6,478 nucleotides of DNA from Prevotella sp. (lineage in GTDB: Bacteria > Bacteroidota > Bacteroidia > Bacteroidales > Bacteroidaceae). The stretch is from NCBI GenBank assembly GCA_022732315.1, contig JAIJUV010000141.1:1-6478 (forward strand), written 5' to 3'. A model generated the notes under the pieces. The model ran no database searches. It was given only the letters and a program-made list of their open reading frames with translations, and was not told where the DNA came from. The position numbers were made by a program, and so were the translations under genes. Shown piece after piece: positions 1 to 6,291 of this stretch; the first letter of the stretch is position 1, and each line of letters begins with the position of its first letter.

Positions 1-148
1 AAGTCAGCCGTCGTCGAAGAAAGACAGTCCTCGTACCTCAGACTAACTTCCTCCGACTATGGCACGGCAAGAAAAATCCTTGGCGGTATGCCTTGAAATG
101 CTTCAAGACTATACTGCCAAGGACTTTTCTTTGTTTGCCGTGCTGACA
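1..148. repeat. Partial copy of a MITE-like palindromic repeat (right terminus lost)
   Basis: Bases 1-148 align without gaps to 6297-6444 with only three differences (positions 17, 83 and 85). The window starts inside the left terminal inverted repeat, at AAGTCAGCCGT. The right terminus found in the other copy (ACGGCTGACTTTTATA) is absent: after GTGCTGACA the sequence switches to unrelated DNA at 149. The internal hairpin is intact (arms CACGGCAA at about 63-70 and TTGCCGTG at about 135-142, with a CTTGAA/TTCAAG stem around the centre). There is no open reading frame of note. It is probably a non-autonomous element or intergenic palindromic repeat that has decayed at one end. That it is a repeat is certain; the element class is inferred. 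Confidence 0.9.
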
Positions 149-633
149 TTTCTCCTATTCCTCTAAAGAGCCCATGTCAAGTTCATGCCACCTATATACC
201 GCACACCAATCAGACAGTAAACAGGTTTCTTCTGCCATTATCCCAAGATTAAATTAACACCTTTGTTTTGATGTGACTTGCTAAATTTTGCTAACGATGC
301 TTCATCAATGGTTCACTTGTGTTCATCTCCTTGACGCATACCTTGCCAACCTTACGGAAGACTTTCAATTGTCGTTCACTATCCATCTGTTTCCATCAGA
401 GCAGCACAAAGTGGTTTGCTATCAGCACCTGCATGCCGAATGCGATGGGTCTACCACCATCTCTTTAAAAGCTACGACTGAAATCTATCAAATATAGCCA
501 ATACCGGATATCATCCTGTCTCAGAACACACCTATTGTAGCAAAAAATACCTTCTTACATTAAATCCATTTACATCTTATAAATCGAACTAAACATTTGC
601 TCTTCGTCTTTGGAAACCTTAATAGAAATCGTA
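149..633. other. Gene-poor stretch, no supported feature
   Basis: This stretch lies downstream of the BACON/LRR lipoprotein gene and holds no gene I can support. A 69-codon plus-strand frame (288-497) and short minus-strand frames (for example a 27-codon frame starting ATG at 238) are present, but none resembles a family I recognise and none has a promoter or start context. Base composition from about 149 to 530 is visibly less AT-rich than the lipoprotein genes and closer to the IS110 remnant, so it may be debris of an old mobile element. I found no convincing intrinsic terminator for the lipoprotein gene that ends at 634. Confidence 0.5.
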
Positions 634-1986
634 TTAATAGGTCTGTTGTGGACAGATTTCCTTAAAATCCCTCCAAAATTTGGCCTTTTTGTATAATTCG
701 ACACTCTCTGCAGGAACATAAAGAATTGTATTCTGCAAGCCCTTACCTTCACCTACTAATATAGGAGGAACCTCTTCTGTAAGGTGCAACCGTTTTATAG
801 TGCATCCATATAATGCACTTGGAGGCATTTTTACATTGAAAGTAGGAAGAACTAAATCTTCTATTACCGATTTAGTATTAAAAGCCCCCATTCCAATCTC
901 AGCCAATTGACAGTAACTATCAAAAGATATGCTTTTTAAACTGGAGCAACCCGCAAATGCCAGTATGTCTATTTTCTTAATATTTGCTTCTACGTTTATA
1001 CTATCTAAAGATGTACAACGATAGAACGCTTTGTATGGAATGCATTTCAAGTCTCCTGGTAAATTTACCCTTTCTATATTTGAATTACTAAACATCTCAT
1101 CAAGTATTGTATTTCCAGATGCATCTGTAGTGCACGAGAACATATTAAGATTCTTTATGGAACTGTTCGGTCCATTAGTCAATCTATATAGACAAATCAT
1201 ATCACTCACATTTAACCTTCCTGATAATGTTAATGTTCTTATATTACGACAGTTTGCAATATCAGAACCCAGAAGAGTCCCAAGTGTACCCTCTCTATAT
1301 ATATTTATATTTTCATTTTCATTAAACAAACGGGGCTCTTGTTGCAAAGTAATATGCTCGGTAGTTCCTATTTCTGCTATAGAAATATCGAGGATGGCCT
1401 GTCTACCCAAAGATAAATTTTCATCAACTTTAAGAACGATTTTATTCTTTTGTCCGTCTTTTTCGTGAGAAACCATTTCAATCCAAGAAGGATTCCAACC
1501 TATTCTACTTATACTACATTCACAATTGACATTTGCTTCAAAAGATACTTCAACCATTCCACCTTCACGTGTTATCTGCACAAGTTTATACGGAATATAT
1601 ACACGTTTCTCTGCCTCCTGTTTTATTGTTAGGAGTCTGATGTCATTACCATTAGTAAATTTGACATATGCGCACCTTTCGTTCCATCCTTTGTTCTCTG
1701 AAATTTTAATAGAACAATAGCTAATACCATCATTCCCTTCTTCTTTATTGATAGTAATCCAACTATTGTTCTGGTTGTCATTATTATTCACCGTCGCAAT
1801 CCAACTGTCTGAGTTACAGCCAATAGTTATAACCCGACATGTTGACTCATAATTGACAAACAAACCGTTTGTAAAAAGATTCTCAGTTTCGTTGTCAAAC
1901 CACCAAGTATCTTCATGTTTTGTCTTATCACATGATAGAAACAGAATGCATGATAATAATGCTAAAATATACAATGGATATTTCAT
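634..1986 (-). CDS. Surface lipoprotein with two BACON domains and BspA-type leucine-rich repeats
   Basis: A 450-residue predicted lipoprotein. Residues 1-18 are a signal peptide ending in the lipobox F-L-S-C, with Cys19 the predicted lipid-modified residue. Two consecutive BACON-like beta-sandwich domains follow (about 43-125 and 130-217). Each shows the typical W-I core (SWITINKEEG near 75-84; PSWIEM near 166-171), an Arg-containing strand, and a closing strand ending in K/Q-Q-E (LLTIKQEAE; HITLQQEP). Residues about 245-410 are BspA/LRR_5-type repeats (AFYRCTSLDSI and AFAGCSSLKSI units), ending in the usual cap with LYVP, a Tyr and an F/W-x-x-F motif (TILYVPAES to FWRDFKEI). Such proteins act at the cell surface in binding glycans, mucins or other proteins; the ligand here is unknown. 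The ATG at 1986 is the only start that keeps a full signal peptide. I saw no clear -7 box directly upstream, so it may once have been read from the pore-forming operon, with IS110 debris now between them. Domain calls are from sequence pattern; function is inferred. Confidence 0.88.
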   Translation of the reverse strand: MKYPLYILALLSCILFLSCDKTKHEDTWWFDNETENLFTNGLFVNYESTCRVITIGCNSDSWIATVNNNDNQNNSWITINKEEGNDGISYCSIKISENKGWNERCAYVKFTNGNDIRLLTIKQEAEKRVYIPYKLVQITREGGMVEVSFEANVNCECSISRIGWNPSWIEMVSHEKDGQKNKIVLKVDENLSLGRQAILDISIAEIGTTEHITLQQEPRLFNENENINIYREGTLGTLLGSDIANCRNIRTLTLSGRLNVSDMICLYRLTNGPNSSIKNLNMFSCTTDASGNTILDEMFSNSNIERVNLPGDLKCIPYKAFYRCTSLDSINVEANIKKIDILAFAGCSSLKSISFDSYCQLAEIGMGAFNTKSVIEDLVLPTFNVKMPPSALYGCTIKRLHLTEEVPPILVGEGKGLQNTILYVPAESVELYKKAKFWRDFKEICPQQTY

Positions 1987-2074
1987 ATGTAGATAATTAT
2001 CGTCTTACATTACTGTAGGACATATATTTAAACTGTATTTATATTTACGTGAGTATTAGACACAAGAAAGAATA

Positions 2075-2097
2075 GCACTCATAATATCTATAAGTGC
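2075..2097. repeat. Imperfect palindrome at the IS110 truncation point
   Basis: GCACT at 2075-2079 is inverted as AGTGC at 2093-2097, with further ATA/TAT pairing inside (23 bp overall with a few mismatches). It spans the end of the broken transposase frame. Read on the minus strand it is followed by a moderately T-rich stretch, so it could act as a weak terminator or be a relic of an element end. The stem is short and could be chance. Confidence 0.3.
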
Positions 2098-2804
2098 GAC
2101 TGTAAAGTAGGGCTTTTTTCTGTAACAGCTAAGAAATATACATGGTGCTCTTCGACAAAGCCCGTACAAGCCTCCAACAACTCTTGCGGACTAGCCGACA
2201 GTTTCTTGTGATATACACTTTTAATGTCAGTCATTGTTAACTTATGACCTTCGCAAAGCATATCTATCAAAACAGTTACTGAAACACCTGAGGTATTAGA
2301 GACAACACTTGAATGTTTGATATTGCAGTCTTCCAAGACTCTCATCATGCGATTCTTTTCTGCTGCTATAGACTGGATAAGCTTATTACGATAGCGAGTC
2401 AAGTCGCGCAACTTCCGCAGTTCTTTTGGAGGTATGTAACTTGGCTTTAACAGACCTGCAAGATGTAACTTGCAAATCCATTCGCTATCCATTTTGTCTG
2501 TCTTGTGACCAGGCACATTCTTTATGTGCCTGGCATTCACTATCCAGACATTTGGAAAGTATTCCTCCAAGACACGCATTACTGGTTTCCAATAAACACC
2601 GGGACTCTCCATTGCCACATGAGTAATACCATTAGCTAACTGCCATTCTTTCATTTCTGTCAAACAACTCTGGAAGGTGTTAAAAGAGCGGGGTTTCTTG
2701 TGGATACCCACACCATCAATTGTTGCCACCACCACCTACAAATGGACGTCGATACCGCAGCCTCCCTGGATCAACTGAGGAAATGTAATGTTAGCCATAA
2801 TCAT
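2088..2804 (-). pseudogene. Broken IS110-family transposase (internal amber stop, C-terminus lost)
   Basis: The minus-strand reading shows an IS110-family DEDD (RuvC-like) transposase N-terminal domain. Starting from ATG at 2804 the frame reads 22 codons, including the G-I-D-V-H motif with the first catalytic Asp, then hits TAG at 2736-2738, and resumes in the same frame with VVATIDG. After the stop come MESPGVYWKP (second acidic residue, Glu), GHKTDKMDSEW (the remaining two Asp), LRDLTRYRNKLIQ and KNRMMRVLED, all hallmarks of the family. Similarity to the family appears to stop near 2115, shortly after FVEEHHVY, and the frame closes at 2088. The C-terminal domain with the catalytic serine is missing, and total length is about two thirds of normal or less. 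An initiation at GTG 2735 would omit the first catalytic Asp. Two independent lesions indicate a dead gene. It sits between the MACPF gene and the BACON/LRR gene in the same orientation. Confidence 0.93.
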
Positions 2805-2834
2805 GCAATGTTGGTTATACTCAACAAAGATTGC
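2805..2834 (-). other. Stem-loop in IS110 left-end non-coding region (possible bridge-RNA relic)
   Basis: GCAAT (2805-2809) pairs with ATTGC (2830-2834), and GTTG (2810-2813) pairs with CAAC (2822-2825), with an 8-nt loop and a one-sided 4-nt bulge (AAAG on the plus strand). It abuts the ATG of the IS110 transposase. The 5' non-coding end is where IS110 elements encode their bridge (seek) RNA, so this could be part of that RNA; it could equally be a chance or regulatory hairpin. The full bridge-RNA architecture cannot be demonstrated here. Confidence 0.3.
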
Positions 2835-2931
2835 ATACTATTCCTAATTTACATTCGCTCTGGCGTGATTTTTTATCTCATAGATATTTCATAATAAATT
2901 GTTTTAAAGAGAATTATAGACTGTACCATAT

Positions 2932-4623
2932 CTAAAGACCAATAATAGTATATGAATTTGCTAACATCGACATAGAAATACTTTTCTCTGGGAAAGTACT
3001 AGTCCAATCACGCATAACATAATTATCAAGAACGACATCTCCATCCCAACCACCAACATATAACGAGAATGCATATTTATTGTTTACCTCTTTTGGGTTT
3101 TGGTAATATAAATACTCAATGTTAGACTTTGGATTAGTCCATCTGTACATATTTTCAAATCTAAAATTCAATACAATACAACCTTGTGCGTCATTATATA
3201 TTGTTGGATTTAGTCTTAAAGAACTATTATCCTGTATATACAAACCAAAAAATTTTTTGAATTTGTCTGCAATATCATGGCACTTTTGCTTAAAAACATT
3301 AGGCTTTTCGTTCTCTGCTAATTCCTCATCTTTCATAGAGGAAGGATTGTTAATACAGAGTACGATTTTATCTTTTTGCCTTGTATACAAGATTGCTGCA
3401 ATATTATACAAAGGTATTCCTGTAGATGATTTTCTAACGTAGTATCTTCCTATTTCAATACATGGATTTTCTAACTTATTTTTTTTCTGCATCGTCCCAT
3501 TGATGGTACTTTCGTATCTTATTTTAAAATTTTTCTCTAGAAAAAAATCAGATAGAGGATATAATCCACCATCTAATACATCAACAATAGTATGAGTCTT
3601 TGTATCATCTAATGAAGCACACCACTGCGTCAGGTTTATATCAAGTTTATCTAAATCTGATGTTCCTACATTTGTTCCTTGTTTTCCACCTGCTAATTCA
3701 AGATGTACTTCTGTATTCTTAGTGAGTGAGAAGTTACCATCATAATTATAATTGTTCTTGCCAAAAATAAGACTATCAATGTCAATGTTGCCACCTTTCT
3801 TTTTTTTCCAAGAAAAAGATGCATTGATTACGGTATTCATATTTTTTTCTTTTGTTTCAATACTGGTATGACGATCTTCTATTCCACGATAAAGACATGT
3901 TAGTTTGCCTCCTGTTACATAGCCACTAAGCAAAAACTCTCCGTAAGCTTTCATAATTCCATTTATTGTGTTACCATATAAATCATCCAAAAATGTTTCT
4001 GAGAGACATTCACTAGCATATCGTTTACGTTGGGATTCTATAGTATTTAGATTGAAGGAACTTTTAGCATACTTGATGCCAAGTTCACCATAAACAACAT
4101 TTGTCGAATCGTCAATAAACTTTGTAAATACTTCTGTAGTTCTTTTTTTTCGACCTATAGAAAAAGGACCGATTTTTACCCTAAACCCACTAGATATTTT
4201 TTTTACAACAGAAGACTTTTCTATGTATCGCTGAAAATCAGAATAGGTCAAAATATCTGTATTTGTATGATTTATTCCTATTGCAGTTATATTGTGTCCA
4301 TTATTTATTTTTCTAATCTTTTCAATGTCAAGAATCTGCATACCTATATTCCTAACATCTCCCATAATAGAATTTCCAATGTTATACGAATACCCTAATA
4401 GAGCATCCGAATTACAAAGCTGTTCCCCATTTTCCCCAATGAATCTTGTCTTTTGGTTTAAGATTTTTTTTGTCTTTACATCTGGAGCATCTTTTCTTCT
4501 TTCTTGATAAACTGTCTTTTCTTGGCTATTTTCATCTAGCACATTCAGAGTATACTCTTCTTTTGAACAAGAAGAGATTAAAAGCATTATAAAAAAAACG
4601 CCAAACTGTCCAATTATTTTCAT
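2932..4623 (-). CDS. MACPF (perforin-like) surface lipoprotein, BSAP-like pore-forming toxin candidate
   Basis: A 563-residue predicted lipoprotein. The signal peptide ends in the lipobox I-S-S-C, with Cys19 the lipid anchor, followed by S-K-E-E, which resembles the Bacteroidota surface-export signal. Residues about 72-380 fit a MACPF domain: an N-terminal LLGYSYNIGNS segment (75-85) like that of Bacteroidales MACPF proteins; the signature region Y227-G228-E-F-L, six residues, then G238-G239; a second Gly-Gly (A311-G-G) after the presumed second membrane-inserting hairpin cluster (about 265-305); and the W334-x-x-S337 and Y355-P-L sequence that closes the domain. The canonical T/S-H-F/Y after Y-G is replaced by E-F-L, but the spacing is exact. 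Residues about 385-563 form a separate beta-rich C-terminal region I cannot assign, probably for target recognition. The start ATG overlaps the stop of the upstream gene by 4 bp, implying coupled translation. Members of this family form oligomeric pores, and some kill related bacteria. That role is inferred here. Six 8-base A/T homopolymers lie in the gene. Confidence 0.85.
   Translation of the reverse strand: MKIIGQFGVFFIMLLISSCSKEEYTLNVLDENSQEKTVYQERRKDAPDVKTKKILNQKTRFIGENGEQLCNSDALLGYSYNIGNSIMGDVRNIGMQILDIEKIRKINNGHNITAIGINHTNTDILTYSDFQRYIEKSSVVKKISSGFRVKIGPFSIGRKKRTTEVFTKFIDDSTNVVYGELGIKYAKSSFNLNTIESQRKRYASECLSETFLDDLYGNTINGIMKAYGEFLLSGYVTGGKLTCLYRGIEDRHTSIETKEKNMNTVINASFSWKKKKGGNIDIDSLIFGKNNYNYDGNFSLTKNTEVHLELAGGKQGTNVGTSDLDKLDINLTQWCASLDDTKTHTIVDVLDGGLYPLSDFFLEKNFKIRYESTINGTMQKKNKLENPCIEIGRYYVRKSSTGIPLYNIAAILYTRQKDKIVLCINNPSSMKDEELAENEKPNVFKQKCHDIADKFKKFFGLYIQDNSSLRLNPTIYNDAQGCIVLNFRFENMYRWTNPKSNIEYLYYQNPKEVNNKYAFSLYVGGWDGDVVLDNYVMRDWTSTFPEKSISMSMLANSYTIIGL
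4620..4623 (-). promoter_or_regulatory. ATGA stop-start overlap coupling the two pore-forming genes
   Basis: On the minus strand the MACPF gene's ATG (4623-4621) overlaps the TGA (4622-4620) of the upstream gene. There is no Shine-Dalgarno sequence before it; the preceding bases are A-rich (AACAATAATAAA), as is common in Bacteroidota. Such an overlap usually means translational coupling and near-equal synthesis of both products. Confidence 0.85.
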
Positions 4624-5972
4624 TTTATTATTGTTTTTAGTGAATGTTTAAATTTTGCAGCATAATTAGGAAGTATCTCATTTCCTGTTTTATAATCGTA
4701 ATATTTTGCAGTATGTGTAGGTGGGTTTGTTTCAGGATTTGCAACTACCACACCTTTCCATATACCAGCAAACTTTATTATACGATTCTCATATTTTGCA
4801 GTAGCCACATAATATATAGAAACGTTATATGTTTGCAATTGTGATTCTATTTTTATATAACAATTTGCTGGAGCTAAACCGCTTATTGAGAATGATACAG
4901 TTTTAGAAATATTGGAACGATTAAAATATGATGCTTTGCCTCCCGTTGCTTTATGTGGAAGTACAATCTGCTTGGCCTTCACATCTGGAATTTGAAAACA
5001 GCAAGGATCATCAAGCTTAAAATCAATATAACTCGCATACTGATTAAAACATGATTGATCAAATACTGTAGTTTTTACATCTGTTACAAAGGTACCTTCA
5101 TCAGCATAGTTATAATCGCATTCTGACTTTATAGTATATGGTGTACCATCTGTAACGATTGCACTACTTTCATCAAAAGTTATATCACATATAGTAAACC
5201 TTTTAATTGGAGATATTCTAAACTCTTGAGTAGGCTTGCTATTATATCTAGCATATCGTATCTCGTTATTTGAATTGACTTCCAAAGAATTATAGAAGAA
5301 ATCCGACATACTTGTAGAAGATGTATTGAAATACATCTGGTTCTGAATACCAAAATACCCGGTATAAGACTTTGATGGAATAAAACTCCAATCATACATT
5401 GATTTATCTAGATTTGCAGTTTCTTTTGCCATAAGAACTTTATAATCCTTACCTTTATATCCACCTACAACAAGAGGGGTTCCCGATTTTTGTGAATATA
5501 TAATATTTGATATGCCAGTAACAGCAGCTGGTTTTACTATATAGAATTGTTGCTTTACATCGTTTATGTTTTGATTATCTGTAAGCTTTACTTCACGTTT
5601 ACTTCCATCACAAGTAAAATATTTTTGAGAATATCCCTTACCTGGAGTTTTTACTTCTATTGTAATAGGTAGATTTGTTATCGCATAAAGATTGGAATTG
5701 AAATATTGATCCATCCTCTCAATACTGGAATTTGTACGGTAGGGACGGGAATAGCAATATTTCTGTATCGACTTAAAAGAATCCAATTGTTCTTTAGTTG
5801 TCTCCACAGAAAAAAGCATATCAGAACTATTTTCCAATGAACGGGTAGATTGAACATTGGTTGTCGCAACATTGGGATTCATTATCCCTGTAATATCAAC
5901 ATCATCAGAGCATGCAACTAACATAGAAACGATGCATAAAGAAAGTAATTTTAAATTCTTCATATTGTTCAT
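4620..5972 (-). CDS. Lipoprotein with probable aerolysin/ETX-MTX2-like pore-forming module
   Basis: A 450-residue predicted lipoprotein. The signal peptide ends in a textbook lipobox L-V-A-C, with Cys21 the anchor, followed by S-D-D-V-D, which matches the acidic surface-export signal of Bacteroides lipoproteins. Residues about 85-255 contain repeated short aromatic strands closing with QEFRISPIKRF, reminiscent of a beta-trefoil (ricin/lectin-like) domain. Residues about 256-410 resemble the aerolysin-type module: TPYTIKSE, then NYADEGTFVTDVKTTVFDQS (Ser/Thr-rich alternating strand), then SKTVSFSISGLAPANCYIKI (the 'proline-asparagine then strand' turn), VSIYYVATAKY and GIWKGVVVA. Family knowledge: these modules form small beta-barrel pores after oligomerising on a receptor. 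The call rests on pattern and architecture, not a profile search, and could be wrong. It is the first gene of the operon, overlapping the MACPF gene by 4 bp. ATG at 5972 is preferred because of its A-rich leader (ATTAAAAAATG); ATG at 5963 is an alternative. Eight cysteines lie in the mature part, including an adjacent pair at 324-325. Confidence 0.8.
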   Translation of the reverse strand: MNNMKNLKLLSLCIVSMLVACSDDVDITGIMNPNVATTNVQSTRSLENSSDMLFSVETTKEQLDSFKSIQKYCYSRPYRTNSSIERMDQYFNSNLYAITNLPITIEVKTPGKGYSQKYFTCDGSKREVKLTDNQNINDVKQQFYIVKPAAVTGISNIIYSQKSGTPLVVGGYKGKDYKVLMAKETANLDKSMYDWSFIPSKSYTGYFGIQNQMYFNTSSTSMSDFFYNSLEVNSNNEIRYARYNSKPTQEFRISPIKRFTICDITFDESSAIVTDGTPYTIKSECDYNYADEGTFVTDVKTTVFDQSCFNQYASYIDFKLDDPCCFQIPDVKAKQIVLPHKATGGKASYFNRSNISKTVSFSISGLAPANCYIKIESQLQTYNVSIYYVATAKYENRIIKFAGIWKGVVVANPETNPPTHTAKYYDYKTGNEILPNYAAKFKHSLKTIIK

Positions 5973-6291
5973 TTTTTAATTATATTCATACACAGTACTT
6001 ACTTTAAAATATATGAGCTATATCAGAGAAACGTTCTACTGTATCAATGATTCCACCAAAAACATTCATCTAAGGTGGCAAAATAAGTATTACGTTTATG
6101 CTTACACTGTTATTTTTATAGTGCAAATATATAGTGCAAATATACTGATATTATATCATAAATCGTATATTTCTTAACACTTTTTTATTCTTTTTTCTAT
6201 TACTTGCCGAATTTATACAAGAAGGCTATCTTTTTTTATTGTTAGGGTTAACAAGTATACTGAATATATCATTTTGATATGCTACAATCTT
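5973..6291 (-). other. Upstream regulatory region of the pore-forming operon
   Basis: This 319-bp gene-free, strongly AT-rich stretch separates the complete repeat element from the first toxin-like gene. It contains the tandem promoter-like repeat at 6117-6144, runs of T (6181-6197 and 6231-6237 regions) and no open reading frame I would defend. If transcription starts near the tandem repeat, the leader would be about 140 nt long, leaving room for post-transcriptional control, but I see no recognisable riboswitch. Confidence 0.6.
6117..6144 (-). promoter_or_regulatory. Tandem 13-bp repeat with two Bacteroidota -7 boxes
   Basis: TATAGTGCAAATA occurs twice head to tail (6117-6129 and 6130-6142). 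On the minus strand each unit gives TATATTTG (6131-6124 and 6144-6137), an exact match to the Bacteroidota -7 consensus TAnnTTTG. No matching TTG -33 box at the usual 19-21 bp spacing was found for either, so the promoter call relies on the -7 match and position alone. It points toward the pore-forming operon, about 150 bp before its start codon. Confidence 0.5.

Larger units (their letters stand above)
2088..2931 (-). mobile_element. Degenerate IS110-family insertion sequence
   Basis: This interval comprises the broken transposase plus 127 bp on its 5' side (2805-2931), up to the stop codon of the MACPF gene. IS110 elements lack terminal inverted repeats and in many of them the 5' non-coding end encodes the bridge RNA, so neither boundary can be placed from sequence alone; the outer limits given are simply the maximum interval. 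A hairpin lies immediately upstream of the transposase start (2805-2834). The right part of the IS is lost at about 2088-2115. Base composition of the coding part is less AT-rich than the flanking genes, consistent with foreign origin. Confidence 0.7.

Noticed and set aside
288..497. 69-codon plus-strand frame
   Set aside because: No recognisable domain, no promoter or leader, and opposite in direction to every supported gene. Left as unassigned stretch rather than a gene.
540..633. Intrinsic terminator after the BACON/LRR gene
   Set aside because: T-rich stretches exist but no convincing GC-rich stem precedes them on the minus strand.
1031..1468. 145-codon plus-strand frame
   Set aside because: Lies wholly antisense to the BACON/LRR lipoprotein, whose domains are clear; a shadow frame.
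2736..2738. Amber codon as recoding signal or suppressed stop
   Set aside because: The same gene also lacks its C-terminal half, so decay is the simpler explanation.
3119..3442. 107-codon plus-strand frame
   Set aside because: Antisense to the MACPF gene and without start context or known domain; a shadow frame.
5180..5395. 71-codon minus-strand frame
   Set aside because: Overlaps the aerolysin-like gene in another frame on the same strand; no independent support.
6117..6144. CRISPR-like repeat array
   Set aside because: Two abutting 13-bp units without spacers; better explained as a tandem promoter duplication.
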